From NCBI RefSeq assembly GCF_029258205.1, contig NZ_JARHZJ010000092.1, forward strand, positions 1 to 55,930: 55,930 bases of DNA. The letters run 5' to 3'. Below, piece after piece: positions 10,188 through 19,827 of this stretch. The stretch comes from Clostridium sp. (lineage in GTDB: Bacteria > Bacillota > Clostridia > Clostridiales > Clostridiaceae). Under the pieces are notes generated by a model. The model was given only the letters and a program-made list of their open reading frames with translations. It made no database searches and was not told the DNA's origin. Made by a program: the position numbers and the translations under genes. The first letter of the stretch is position 1. Every line of letters begins with the position of its first letter.

Positions 10188-11093
10188 ATGCATATAAATA
10201 AAAAAATATTTTCAGTTGGATTAATGCTCATGATGCTTATGACTTCATTTATGGGATGTACAAAGAACAATAAACCTAAAATAGGTATGGTTTTATCAAC
10301 ACTTAATAATCCATTCTTTGTAAATATGAAAGATGGAGCAGAAAAAGAGGCAGAAAAATTAGGATATGATTTAGTGGTATTAGATTCTCAAAATGATCCA
10401 GCTAAGGAAAGAGCAAATGTAGAGGATTTAGTACAATTAGGAGTTATTGCTTTACTTATAAACCCAACGGATAGTGATGCTGTAGTTAAGACTGTTGAGG
10501 TAGCTAATGAAAGTAATATTCCAGTTATAACATTAGATAGACAAGCTAATGGTGGAAAAATAACATGTCATATAGCTTCAGATAATATAAAAGGTGGAGA
10601 AATGGCTGCTGAGTATGTATTAGATAAATTTAAAGATGAAAAAGGACCAATAAATGTAGTTGAGATACAAGGTATTCCAGGAGCATCAGCTACTAGAGAT
10701 AGAGGAGAAGGATTCCATAATATAATGGATAAAAATAATAAATTTAACTTTGTTTCAATACAAGCTGCTGATTTTGATAGACAAAAAGGTCTTCAAGTTA
10801 TGGAAAATATAATTCAAGCTAATCCTAATATACAAGTTGTGTTTGCTCACAATGATGAAATGGCTTTAGGAGCAGTTAAAGCAATTAAGGCTAGTGGAAT
10901 AAATGCATTAGTTATAGGATTTGATGGAAATGATGATGCTAAAGATTCTATAGATATTGATGAAATGTCAGCCACAATAGCTCAACAACCAGATTTGATT
11001 GGAGCATTAGGTGTAGAATTAGCTAATAAGATATATAACGGTGAAAGTGTTAAAGATAAAATAGCAGCAGATCTTAAGGTGTATACTAAATAA
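10188..11093 (+). CDS. rbsB: Ribose-binding lipoprotein of the ABC transporter
   Basis: Extracytoplasmic receptor that delivers ribose to RbsC. I place the start at ATG 10188, after AGAGGTG with 6-8 nt spacing, rather than the GTG at 10179 that overlaps that site. The N-terminus is a lipoprotein signal: Lys-rich start, hydrophobic core with many Met, and lipobox SFMGC with Cys24 as the lipid-anchored residue. The mature part is a type I periplasmic-binding fold (IGMVLSTLNNPFFVNMKDGA; VVFAHNDEMALGA), similar in fold to the RbsR effector domain. No terminator follows, so rbsR may be read through. Confidence 0.94.
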   Translation: MHINKKIFSVGLMLMMLMTSFMGCTKNNKPKIGMVLSTLNNPFFVNMKDGAEKEAEKLGYDLVVLDSQNDPAKERANVEDLVQLGVIALLINPTDSDAVVKTVEVANESNIPVITLDRQANGGKITCHIASDNIKGGEMAAEYVLDKFKDEKGPINVVEIQGIPGASATRDRGEGFHNIMDKNNKFNFVSIQAADFDRQKGLQVMENIIQANPNIQVVFAHNDEMALGAVKAIKASGINALVIGFDGNDDAKDSIDIDEMSATIAQQPDLIGALGVELANKIYNGESVKDKIAADLKVYTK

Positions 11094-11116
11094 TTAGGAT
11101 ATAGGTAGGTATAATA

Positions 11117-11125
11117 TGGTATAAT
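11117..11125 (+). promoter_or_regulatory. Possible internal promoter for rbsR
   Basis: TGGTATAAT (11117-11125) is a consensus extended -10 with no clear -35, in the 75-nt gap between rbsB and rbsR. It would allow repressor expression without induction of the operon. Confidence 0.5.
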
Positions 11126-11168
11126 TACTGTTGTTATAAAACGAAGCAGACAAGAGGTGTTGCGTAAA

Positions 11169-12170
11169 ATGGGAAAGACTACATTACTAGACATAGCTAA
11201 AGCAGTAAATGTATCAAAGACTACTGTATCTATGGTTTTAAATAATAAAGAAATAAATGTTTCAAAAGAGACTAGAGAAAAAATATTTAAAGCTGCAAAA
11301 GATATGAATTATATACCAAATTCATTAGCTAGAAGCCTAAGTACTAAAAAGAGCTATACTTTAGGCATGATAATACCAGATATTCAAAATCCTTTTTTCT
11401 CAGAAATGGCAAAGGCTATAGAAATTGAAAGTGAAAAGCATGGTTATAGTATTATTTTGTGCAACACTCTCAATGAAAAAAAGAAAGAAGAAAAATACTT
11501 AAAACTTTTAATTAGTAAATTAGTAGATGGTGTTATAATAGCAGCTTGTGGTGATGGTAAAGAGTGGATTAAAATTCTAAAAAATAATAAGATTCCATTT
11601 GTCATGATAGATAGAATGGTTTCAGATGAAAAAAATGCTAATGGTGTATTTTGTGATAATAAGAAAGGTATTGAATTGGGAGTAAATTATTTAGTGAATA
11701 AAGGTAATAAAAATATTGCTTTTGTTACAGGAAAGGCTAATTTAGAAATAGCTAATTTAAGACTAGAAGGTTTCAAAAATACAGTAAAGAGATTGGGAAT
11801 ATCTAGTGAAGCCATAATAGAAGAATCAGATTTCTCTATGGAAGGTGGAATAAATGCAACAGAGAGGATAATTAAAAATAATAAAAAGGTAGATGCAATT
11901 TTTTATAGTAGTGATGTTATGGCAATTGGTGGTATGAAATATTTAATAAGAAACGGATATAAAATACCTGAAGATATAAGCATACTAGGTTATGATAATA
12001 TCAACATATGTTCTTATATGGAGCCAGAATTAACCACTATAGCTCAACCAATATATAAAATTGGAGAATCTTCTTGTAAACTTCTTATAGATTTAATAAA
12101 TAATAAATCTTTAAAAAGTAAAATAATAAATTTAGAGCCTTCTTTAGTTGAGAGGGGAACAGTAAAATAA
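11169..12170 (+). CDS. rbsR: LacI-family repressor, probable ribose regulator
   Basis: LacI/GalR-type regulator. The N-terminal HTH and hinge (TLLDIAKAVNVSKTTVSMVLN, then YIPNSLARSLSTKKS) precede a type I periplasmic-binding effector domain (LGMIIPDIQNPFFSEMAKAIE). I chose ATG 11169, 9 nt after AGAGGTG, over the GTG and TTG codons that overlap the ribosome site at 11157-11162. Location at the end of the ribose operon, and an inverted repeat with TTAATCG arms at the operon start, support a role as its repressor with ribose as inducer. The effector is inferred. Confidence 0.85.
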   Translation: MGKTTLLDIAKAVNVSKTTVSMVLNNKEINVSKETREKIFKAAKDMNYIPNSLARSLSTKKSYTLGMIIPDIQNPFFSEMAKAIEIESEKHGYSIILCNTLNEKKKEEKYLKLLISKLVDGVIIAACGDGKEWIKILKNNKIPFVMIDRMVSDEKNANGVFCDNKKGIELGVNYLVNKGNKNIAFVTGKANLEIANLRLEGFKNTVKRLGISSEAIIEESDFSMEGGINATERIIKNNKKVDAIFYSSDVMAIGGMKYLIRNGYKIPEDISILGYDNINICSYMEPELTTIAQPIYKIGESSCKLLIDLINNKSLKSKIINLEPSLVERGTVK

Positions 12171-12177
12171 AATACTA

Positions 12178-12226
12178 AAATGGGGTTGTGTTAAAAATTA
12201 TTTTGATACAACCTCATTTTTAGTTT
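12178..12226 (+). terminator. Terminator of the ribose operon
   Basis: AAAATGGGGTTGT and ACAACCTCATTTT arms with a GU pair, followed by T-rich sequence. A second terminator with the same GGTTGT/ACAACC arms occurs at 49978. Confidence 0.85.
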
Positions 12227-12339
12227 CTTTTTTTACTTAAAAATCAATTGTATAAAAAGTGAAATTAACATAATTTTTTAGAGAAAATAAATTTATGTTA
12301 TAATTGTAAGATATGAAGCATGTAAATAGAGGAGTAAAT

Positions 12340-15300
12340 ATGTTAGTTGAAGATTTATTATTACAAAGGTTTAAAGAAGAAACTACAGGAAGAAATTATG
12401 TTAAGGCTCAAAGAATAATCAATAATGATTTTGTGGAGTCCATAGAAATAGAAGATGAAGAAGACTTAGTGGCTGTTAATGGAATAGTAATTTCAGAAGG
12501 ATTATTTAGTAAATATAGTACTAAATTAGAGATAGATATTAAGACAAAGGGAATTTTATCAACTTATTGTACATGTAAAGATTATGAAAAGCACGAATTT
12601 AGCAAGGAAAATTACTGTTGCAAGCATTTAGTAGCAACTTTTTATAAAGCTTTAGGGGATTTATCTAAGAAAAAAGAATTTGGCGGAAATAAAAAATTAT
12701 TTTCTAAAAACAAAGAAAGTAAAATTTTAGACTTAATTCTTAAAGAGGAAACAGATAAAGAAGAGTTAAAAATAGATGTTTATATAAATAAAAATGAGTG
12801 GAGCAATAGTATATTAGCAGAGTTTAAAATAGGAACTAAGTCTATGAGTTCAAATAAACTTTACGTATTAAAGGATATTGAGCAATTTTTAGTTGCTTAC
12901 TATAACAGAATACCTATTAAATATAGTAAGGCTTTTACTTTTGATATAAGGGAACAAAAGTTAAGTACTAAAGATAAGGAGTTAATAGAGTTTATAGAAA
13001 ACTTAAAAGAAATCGAAAAGCCAATAAAAAGCTTTTTAAGAAATAGAGATACATTTATAGGTGGCAAAAGTATTAGGATACCTAATTATTTAGTAAGAGA
13101 TTTTTTTAGCATAATAAAAAATCATAGAATTTATTTGAATGAAGGATTTTTTTATAGAGCAGTAGAAGGTGAAGTGCTTTTTGAAGATGTTCCAATAGAT
13201 TTTTCTTTAAAAGATTCAAAAAATAATTTTGAACTTAGCTCTTTAAATGGAATGCCTAAGGTCTTAGGAGATAGAGCTGATGTATTTTTATATGGAACTA
13301 ATATATATATTCCTAAAAAAGATTTTTGTTATAAAATAAAGAGTTATTTAGATGTATTTTCAGACTTAAAAGTTATAAAGATTGATAAATGTGAAGAAGA
13401 AAGAGTGTTTAGAAAGCTAATACCTTCTTTAAGAGATTTAACTGAGAATGTAGTACTTTCTAAAAATATAATGAGCAAGATAGTTTTAGAGCCTGTGAAA
13501 TTTAATTTTTACTTTGATAAAGAGGGTAAAGAAGTAACTTTAACCTTAAAAGTAAAATATGGTTCTTATGAATTTAATGTATTTGATGATTGTAAGGAAA
13601 AAATAATATATAGAGATATAAAAAAAGAAAAAGAGGTTATTGCTTTAATTGAGAGATTTAGCATTGAAGAGATAAATAAAAAGTTTTATTTTTATTTAGG
13701 AGATGAATATATATTTAGCTTTTTTAAATATGATGTATGTAAATTGCAAGAGTATGGAGAAGTTTACTATTCAGAGAATTTTAAAGGTATAAAAAGTTTA
13801 GGAAGCAAGGGAATAAAAGGAGATATTAAGCCTGGAAGATATAATTACTTTGAGTTTGACTTTAAAATAGGAGACATACCTAGTGAAGAAACAAGAGAAA
13901 TACTTAGAGCTTTTAGGGAGAACTTAAAGTTTTTTAAACTTAAAAGTGGAGAGTTTCTTGATTTAGAAGAATTAGAATTAAAGCAATTTTTAAAGTTATT
14001 AGATTTATTGGATAATGGAGATTTAGAGAATAATAGTTTAGAACTAAATAATAGTAGAGCATTATATATAGCTAATTACATAGAAGAACATGGTATTAGA
14101 TACATTAATGGTAAAAAGAAATTAAGTGAATTAAAAAATAAATTTAAGAATATAAATAAACTTTCCTTTGAAATTCCTAAGGATCTTAAGGCAGAGCTTA
14201 GAGAATATCAAAAGTTTGGATATAATTGGCTTAAAACTTTGGAACATTTAGGGTTAGGAGGAATTCTTGGAGATGAAATGGGACTTGGAAAAACTCTTCA
14301 GGCAATTACCTTTATTCTTTCTAATAAGGGAAAGAAGAACTTAATAGTAGCACCAACTTCCTTAATATATAACTGGAAAGAAGAATTTAATAAATTTGCA
14401 CCTAATTTAGTTGTAGAGGTGTTAAATGAAGGAAAGGATAAGAGGGAAGAAGCTTTAGCTGATATAATCAATAAGGATGTAATTATAACTACCTATAACT
14501 TATTAAAAAGAGATTTAGAGGAATATAAGAAAATAAACTTTGATTATTGCTTTATTGATGAAGCTCAAGCTATTAAGAATCCAGATTCTCAAAATTCTGA
14601 AGCTGTTAAAGAAATTAATTCAGAATATAAATTTGCTTTAACTGGTACTCCTATGGAAAATTCTCTTATGGAACTTTGGTCAATTTTTGATTTTATAATG
14701 CCAGGATATCTTTATGATAGAAAAAGATTTACTGTTAGATATTATAAAAAATTAAATGAAGGTGAAGAAGTATTAAGGGAAATACATACTCTTATAAAAC
14801 CTTTCATATTAAGAAGAAAGAAGAGGGATGTTATAAGGGAATTACCTGATAAAATTGAAAAGATGCATTTAGTTGATTTAGGAGAAGATCAGAAAAAGGT
14901 GTATTCAATATATGCTAATAATGCTCTAGCAATTATTGAAAAGAAGCAGGATTCAGATGAGTTTAACAAGAGTAAAATAGAGATATTATCTCATATAACT
15001 AAACTTAGACAATTAGCCTTAGATCCTTCTGTAACAATAAATGATTATATGGGGGAAAGTGCTAAAATAGAAGCTTTAGTTGAAATATTAAATAAAGGAA
15101 TAGAAGAAGGTCACAAAATTCTTGTATTTTCACAGTTTACTTCAGTATTAAAAAATATAAGTATTAGACTTAATAAAGAAAAAATTTCCTTTAGCTATTT
15201 AGATGGAAGTGTTTCATCTAAGAAAAGAATAAAAATGGTGAATGAATTTAATCAAGGGGAAAATTCAGTATTTTTAATAAGTTTAAAAGCTGGAGGAACA

Positions 15301-15594
15301 GGACTTAATTTAACTTCTGCGGATATTGTAATTCATTTTGATCCTTGGTGGAATCCAGCAGTAGAAAATCAGGCAACGGATAGGGCACATAGAATGGGAC
15401 AAAAAAATGTAGTAGAGGTTATAAAATTAATAGCTAAAGGAACTATTGAAGAAAAGGTAGTAGCTCTTCAAGAGGAGAAGAAGGAATTGATTTCTAAGAT
15501 TATTGAAGAGGGAGAATTAGGCGTAGGAAGTACATTTAATACCTTAAGTGAAGAAGAATTAATTGATTTATTCAAAGTAGATTATTTAGGGTAA
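12340..15594 (+). CDS. SWIM zinc-finger SNF2-family ATPase
   Basis: Large (1084-residue) putative DNA translocase of the bacterial SNF2 group; the cellular role is unknown for most members. I place the start at ATG 12340 after AGAGGAG; the longer frame from 12313 lacks a ribosome site. Visible parts in order: a SWIM zinc motif CxC...CxH (Cys77, Cys79, Cys94, His96), a long SNF2-associated middle region, then the helicase core with Walker A GDEMGLGKT (about 645), DEAQ box (about 740), TGTPMENS, and the C-terminal lobe SLKAGGTGLNLT and ATDRAHRMGQ. All motor motifs look intact. It stands alone between terminators. Confidence 0.9.
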   Translation: MLVEDLLLQRFKEETTGRNYVKAQRIINNDFVESIEIEDEEDLVAVNGIVISEGLFSKYSTKLEIDIKTKGILSTYCTCKDYEKHEFSKENYCCKHLVATFYKALGDLSKKKEFGGNKKLFSKNKESKILDLILKEETDKEELKIDVYINKNEWSNSILAEFKIGTKSMSSNKLYVLKDIEQFLVAYYNRIPIKYSKAFTFDIREQKLSTKDKELIEFIENLKEIEKPIKSFLRNRDTFIGGKSIRIPNYLVRDFFSIIKNHRIYLNEGFFYRAVEGEVLFEDVPIDFSLKDSKNNFELSSLNGMPKVLGDRADVFLYGTNIYIPKKDFCYKIKSYLDVFSDLKVIKIDKCEEERVFRKLIPSLRDLTENVVLSKNIMSKIVLEPVKFNFYFDKEGKEVTLTLKVKYGSYEFNVFDDCKEKIIYRDIKKEKEVIALIERFSIEEINKKFYFYLGDEYIFSFFKYDVCKLQEYGEVYYSENFKGIKSLGSKGIKGDIKPGRYNYFEFDFKIGDIPSEETREILRAFRENLKFFKLKSGEFLDLEELELKQFLKLLDLLDNGDLENNSLELNNSRALYIANYIEEHGIRYINGKKKLSELKNKFKNINKLSFEIPKDLKAELREYQKFGYNWLKTLEHLGLGGILGDEMGLGKTLQAITFILSNKGKKNLIVAPTSLIYNWKEEFNKFAPNLVVEVLNEGKDKREEALADIINKDVIITTYNLLKRDLEEYKKINFDYCFIDEAQAIKNPDSQNSEAVKEINSEYKFALTGTPMENSLMELWSIFDFIMPGYLYDRKRFTVRYYKKLNEGEEVLREIHTLIKPFILRRKKRDVIRELPDKIEKMHLVDLGEDQKKVYSIYANNALAIIEKKQDSDEFNKSKIEILSHITKLRQLALDPSVTINDYMGESAKIEALVEILNKGIEEGHKILVFSQFTSVLKNISIRLNKEKISFSYLDGSVSSKKRIKMVNEFNQGENSVFLISLKAGGTGLNLTSADIVIHFDPWWNPAVENQATDRAHRMGQKNVVEVIKLIAKGTIEEKVVALQEEKKELISKIIEEGELGVGSTFNTLSEEELIDLFKVDYLG

Positions 15595-15614
15595 TAAAAT
15601 TATTGATGTAAAAT

Positions 15615-15717
15615 AAGAGTTTGTATCAAAATAGATTATAAATAAAACTTACAATTACTATAAAATGTTTTTATGTTTTTTTAGATTGTAAGTTTTATTA
15701 AGTTGATATAAGCTCTT
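15615..15717. repeat. Two-tier stem-loop, bidirectional terminator of a convergent gene pair
   Basis: Outer arms 15615-15629 and 15703-15717 pair with two G-U positions, and inner arms 15641-15655 (AATAAAACTTACAAT) and 15685-15699 pair perfectly over 15 bp. It separates the SNF2 gene from the oppositely oriented FUSC-like gene. The inner core recurs at 30727-30814 and 19763-19800. Confidence 0.75.
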
Positions 15718-15801
15718 ATAATTATATAAAGAAGTTTTGTTTATATAATTATAAGTTTAATTCTAGATATTCTTAGAATGAGAGGATTGCTTAAGAGATA
15801 A

Positions 15802-17727
15802 TTAATATATTAACCCATTAGAGGTAGGATTATAAATTATTTTTCTAGAGCAAGGACAATTAATAAGAGAATCAACTGTTGAGTCTAATAGGTTTATTAT
15901 ATCTATTAATGGAGCTTTTTCTTTAAGGGAATATTGTAATTTGCTTTGGAGATTAATTAATTCATCTTTGTTTATTCCACATACTAATCCTAAATCTTTC
16001 TTTAAAAGAGTATAATAGCTTAAAGAAGCAGTAAGATTTTCAGTTAAGCATATTAATCTACTTATATCCTTATTATTTTTCTGAATATTTCTAAGTGTAA
16101 GCTTGTTACACATAAGCTTTATGTGGATAGTCAAATTTATTATTTCCTCTTCATTTTTTAAAGGATTTTCTATTAGATCTTCTGCTAATATAGTTACATA
16201 TTTTATTAATTTAAGGCTTAATTCCTTTAGTCCTTGATCTAAGTTATAAGGAAATAAAAATTTATTAACTAAGAAAGTTATTAATATTCCCAAAACTAGA
16301 TAAAAAACTCTAAAAATAGCTAAGGTATTAACTCCATAGCTAAGAGATGCCATGCAAATAGCAGATATGGCAGTAAAGAGAGATAGTTTATAATAGCTTT
16401 TAAATCCATAGGTTAGATATAAGCTACAAATTAATATAATAATGTTAATAATTTGGCTTTCAAATAAGTTTAAAATAATAATTACAAGTAAAATAGCTAA
16501 AAGATTTCCCTTTAACCTATCTTTACTTTTATTTAAGGTATCTTCATAATAAGGTTGCATTATTGACATTATAGTTATTCCAAGCCAACTCATTTTAGTA
16601 AAATCAAATAGGTGGCTAAGAAGTAACACAAGGCTTAAAGTTAAAGAAATTCTTAGGGCAAAATTAAGTTTTATTGTACCAAAATGTAGGGAATCTCTAA
16701 ATTTAAATTGATTTCTATCTGTATTTTTCCATAAATCGTAGCTTTTATATTCTTCACCTTCTTCAAGAGTAGTCATATCAGTAAAATATAAATAAAGATT
16801 TGTTACTGAAATTGATAAGTCATGAAAAAAGGTGAATTGATTAGGTAAATCTTCATGAAATCTATTTAATCTATATAGTTGCTTATCTATTTCATAATAA
16901 GAAATTTCATCATCTAAATATAATCTTAAAATATTTATAGATTTTTTTAATTCTTTTAAAAATGATTTAATTAGGTCGCTGTTATAATTAAATTTTGAGT
17001 AGAGATTATTTAGATTATATAAATCTAAGTTTAAGTTTTCTAATATTATATATATTTTAAATTGAATACTACCTAAATTATTAGTTAAAAATTTTCTCTT
17101 TCTGGTAGTATAAATGTTATAACAAATAGTAGTAAGCTCTTTAGAGATAGATTGCTGTAATTCTAAATTATAACTTTTAAAAATAAGGTTATTTACTTGG
17201 CTTTCTAATAAAAATAGAGATTTATCTATACTATTTTTTATTAAGGATTTATAACTTAGCTTATTTATAAATAAATGAAAGATTAGTGTTAAACTAAAGC
17301 CAAAGAATATGGATAATAATCTTTTGGGTAAGCCTTGGAAGTCTACCTTATAAAAATAAGTAAATACATATAACATTAAGAATGGTTTGTATAATAAAGG
17401 GGTGTAGGTAACTGAGAGCTTATAAGCTATAAAAAATATAGTGAAGAAGTTTATTATAATTGCTAATATAAATTTGCTTGATGCTAAAAAAGATAGAACA
17501 ACTATAAAACAATATAAAAATAAAAGTCGTAAAGTCTTTTCTAAAGGATTTATTTTAAAATTTTCTTTTAAAAGAATTGAGGAAGTTAATGCTATTGGAT
17601 ATGCTAAAATTGCATTATTAATTCCAAAGAATATCCAAGAAGCTAAAAATATTAAAAATGCAATTGTTCCCTCACGTTTCATTGAATCCACATCTAAATT
17701 GTATTTTTTTATAATTTTATAAATCAT
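15802..17727 (-). CDS. FUSC-family membrane protein (putative exporter)
   Basis: A 641-residue inner-membrane protein with two blocks of hydrophobic segments (about residues 20-150 and 355-480), each followed by a soluble helical region. This duplicated layout is that of the FUSC/YccS-type proteins related to aromatic-acid and fusaric-acid efflux. The segment LGITIMSIMQPYYEDTLNKS in the second block resembles the conserved FUSC motif. The start at 17727 follows AGGTGA with 5 nt spacing; upstream ATG and GTG codons overlap that site. The tail carries a CPC motif of unknown meaning. Substrate is unknown. Confidence 0.7.
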   Translation of the reverse strand: MIYKIIKKYNLDVDSMKREGTIAFLIFLASWIFFGINNAILAYPIALTSSILLKENFKINPLEKTLRLLFLYCFIVVLSFLASSKFILAIIINFFTIFFIAYKLSVTYTPLLYKPFLMLYVFTYFYKVDFQGLPKRLLSIFFGFSLTLIFHLFINKLSYKSLIKNSIDKSLFLLESQVNNLIFKSYNLELQQSISKELTTICYNIYTTRKRKFLTNNLGSIQFKIYIILENLNLDLYNLNNLYSKFNYNSDLIKSFLKELKKSINILRLYLDDEISYYEIDKQLYRLNRFHEDLPNQFTFFHDLSISVTNLYLYFTDMTTLEEGEEYKSYDLWKNTDRNQFKFRDSLHFGTIKLNFALRISLTLSLVLLLSHLFDFTKMSWLGITIMSIMQPYYEDTLNKSKDRLKGNLLAILLVIIILNLFESQIINIIILICSLYLTYGFKSYYKLSLFTAISAICMASLSYGVNTLAIFRVFYLVLGILITFLVNKFLFPYNLDQGLKELSLKLIKYVTILAEDLIENPLKNEEEIINLTIHIKLMCNKLTLRNIQKNNKDISRLICLTENLTASLSYYTLLKKDLGLVCGINKDELINLQSKLQYSLKEKAPLIDIINLLDSTVDSLINCPCSRKIIYNPTSNGLIY

Positions 17728-17796
17728 AAACATCACCTAAACTAATATATAATAAATCTATTATTCCAATTAATATATAAATTTATGTTTGAAATT

Positions 17797-17841
17797 AAAA
17801 AAAAGGCATTTATCAAAATACCTTTTGATAAAGCCTTTTTT
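17797..17841 (-). terminator. Terminator between the two minus-strand genes
   Basis: Read on the minus strand, an AAAAAGGCTTTATCAAAAGG-type arm pairs with its complement (one bulge) and runs into a long T-tract. Its first bases overlap the stop of the upstream gene. Confidence 0.85.
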
Positions 17842-18505
17842 AGTTTAGATTTGGAAATATTGAACTAAGTAATGGAATAGTACCATTAAATACCATTACT
17901 ATTTTATTATCTTCTACGTTTATAGATTTTATTTGAATATATTTTATTATATCCTTAAAAGAAAGGATTATATCTCCATTATTTTTATCAAAGGAAAGTA
18001 TTGAATTATCTTGTAAATTTTTAAATATAGTATCCTTAGGAATATCAATAAAACCAACTTTTCCTTCTTTATAATGGAATATTCCTTTACCATCTTTGCT
18101 TTGAGCAGTAAAGGTAAGTTTTCCTTGGAAAGGTATATCTTTGTAGTTTATATCTATATAAACATTAATATTACCATTGTCTATATCTACTTTTAAACCT
18201 GTAAGATCTTTTATTGCATTAGGTTCTTCACGTAAAGCTAGTATAAATAAATCGGTTAATTCAGAATCAGAAAATTCAGTTGTAGATCTAACATTTATTT
18301 CTTTTAAAGAAAGATTTACATTGTTAGGAATAAATTTTTTTATCAAATTCCAATCGTTAAGTTGTATTGTAGAATCTATTGATGTTACAGGTACTTTAGG
18401 AGCAAAATATGATTTGTAAACTGTTTTTACTCCAAAAAAACAAGCTAATATTAAAATTAATATTGATAATATAACTATAAAAAGTTTCTTTTTCTTTTTA
18501 GTCAT
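17840..18505 (-). CDS. Single-pass membrane protein of unknown function (YpmS/DUF2140-like)
   Basis: A 221-residue protein starting at ATG 18505 (a TGGAGAT site lies 8 nt upstream; the in-frame TTG at 18520 overlaps it). Five lysines then one strong hydrophobic helix (about residues 7-30) place the rest outside the membrane. The outer part is rich in beta-strands: NVNLSLKEINVRSTTEFSD, a region of ALREEPNAIKDLTGLKVDI, then GKLTFTAQSKDG, a pattern reminiscent of the YpmS/DUF2140 proteins. I am unsure of that family. It is transcribed on its own, with a terminator before the next gene. Confidence 0.6.
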   Translation of the reverse strand: MTKKKKKLFIVILSILILILACFFGVKTVYKSYFAPKVPVTSIDSTIQLNDWNLIKKFIPNNVNLSLKEINVRSTTEFSDSELTDLFILALREEPNAIKDLTGLKVDIDNGNINVYIDINYKDIPFQGKLTFTAQSKDGKGIFHYKEGKVGFIDIPKDTIFKNLQDNSILSFDKNNGDIILSFKDIIKYIQIKSINVEDNKIVMVFNGTIPLLSSIFPNLN

Positions 18506-18646
18506 GCTGATTATCTCCAATCTATAAGAGTTTATTAATTCAATTATAAACTAAATTTATTTAAATTTCACTTATTTTTATACTCAAGTAACAGATAAGG
18601 ATATAGAAGATAAAATAATATTATAACTATATAATTTGGAGTTAAT

Positions 18647-19645
18647 ATGCTTGAGAATAATAATGAAAAAATAATAGATTATAAATTAGGAGATGTTACA
18701 GGAAATGGTATTAATGATGAGGTTTATATTATGTCTTGTGCATTTACTCAATGTATAACTAAGTATTACTTAGTTATTAAGGAGGGCAATTCGGAAAAGG
18801 TTTTAAATTATGAATTACAAGAAAATAATTATAAGTTTGAATTTGATTTAGTATATTTTAAAGATAAAAATAAAAAACAAATATTCATAAGATCTATAGA
18901 TGAGTGTTTTGGTGGATGTATTAAAGGACAAGTTCTTACTTATGAGAGAGGAGGACTAAAAGAAATTTTTAATAGCAATGAATTTTATGAGGAAAATAAA
19001 ATAAGTGCTTTTTATAGAGAAAATTATAAGGTAGAAGTCCTTAATTATGAAAGAAATAAAAAATACATTGTTGATATAAAAGAAAATTTAGACTATTATT
19101 TAGATTTTGTATATTATTGTGATGGGAAAGTAAAAGAAGGAAAGGAGAAAGTAAATATAAGTAGTGTATGGGGATGCAACTCATATTATCCTATGGGAAG
19201 TGAAGTTGCCAACATAAGTATTATTCAGAAGGTTATTGGTCAATCTGATACCGATAATATATGTTTAATTGAAAGTACATTAAAATGGCAAGATAAGTCT
19301 TTTAATATAGTTGATCAAATTGTAATTTTAAATGGAAATTTGATAAATAAAAATAATAGAAGTGAAAAAAAATGTAATAATGAAGAGGTTTCAATTTGTA
19401 CAAGAAATTCTTGTGAAAAGAACTGTAAAAGTTTAGTGAAATATTATAATGAGTATGTAGAATTTGATTTATCATCATCAATATATTGGTATTACTTAGC
19501 TAAATTACAGTTATTAACAAAAGATTTAGTTGAAGCTTTAAAATCAATAAATATGAATTTAAGTTTTCAATATCCATATCCTTCAAAGGAAAAAGCTTTA
19601 ATATTAAAGGAAAATATTGAATATAGTCTTAGGTTAAATAAATAA
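18647..19645 (+). CDS. Cysteine-rich protein of unknown function, FG-GAP-like start
   Basis: A 332-residue protein I do not recognise. It lacks a signal peptide. The N-terminal part holds GDVTGNGINDEVYIM, similar to the Ca-binding-like loop of VCBS/FG-GAP repeat proteins. The middle (NYKVEVLNYERNKKYIVDI, then YYLDFVYYCDGKVK) matches part of the protein at 44392-45075, so the two are probably distant paralogues. There are many cysteines, mostly in close pairs (CAFTQC, CFGGC, CTRNSCEKNC). The last 70 residues look like a helical TPR-type hairpin (SIYWYYLAKLQLLTKDLVEAL). ATG follows TTGGAG by 5 nt. Confidence 0.7.
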   Translation: MLENNNEKIIDYKLGDVTGNGINDEVYIMSCAFTQCITKYYLVIKEGNSEKVLNYELQENNYKFEFDLVYFKDKNKKQIFIRSIDECFGGCIKGQVLTYERGGLKEIFNSNEFYEENKISAFYRENYKVEVLNYERNKKYIVDIKENLDYYLDFVYYCDGKVKEGKEKVNISSVWGCNSYYPMGSEVANISIIQKVIGQSDTDNICLIESTLKWQDKSFNIVDQIVILNGNLINKNNRSEKKCNNEEVSICTRNSCEKNCKSLVKYYNEYVEFDLSSSIYWYYLAKLQLLTKDLVEALKSINMNLSFQYPYPSKEKALILKENIEYSLRLNK

Positions 19646-19762
19646 TTATCTTTTTAAAGTAACTTTGTCATATGAAATAATGATTAAAACATTTTATATT
19701 AAAATTTTATATTAAATTAGATATATGGAAAAGTTATTAACTCAAGGTAAAAGCTAAAATTT

Positions 19763-19800
19763 AAAACTTATAAATAGTATGAAAACTATTTATAAGTTTT
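19763..19800. terminator. Bidirectional hairpin between convergent genes
   Basis: Perfect 15-bp arms AAAACTTATAAATAG (19763-19777) and its complement (19786-19800) with an 8-nt loop. It lies between the plus-strand gene ending at 19645 and the minus-strand gene ending at 19828. Confidence 0.75.
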
Positions 19801-19827
19801 ATATAATATTTATATAGAATAGTATAT

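Noticed and set aside
17441-17722. 93-residue plus-strand frame inside the FUSC-type gene
   Set aside because: Antisense shadow of a membrane segment; Lys/Ile rich without a site.
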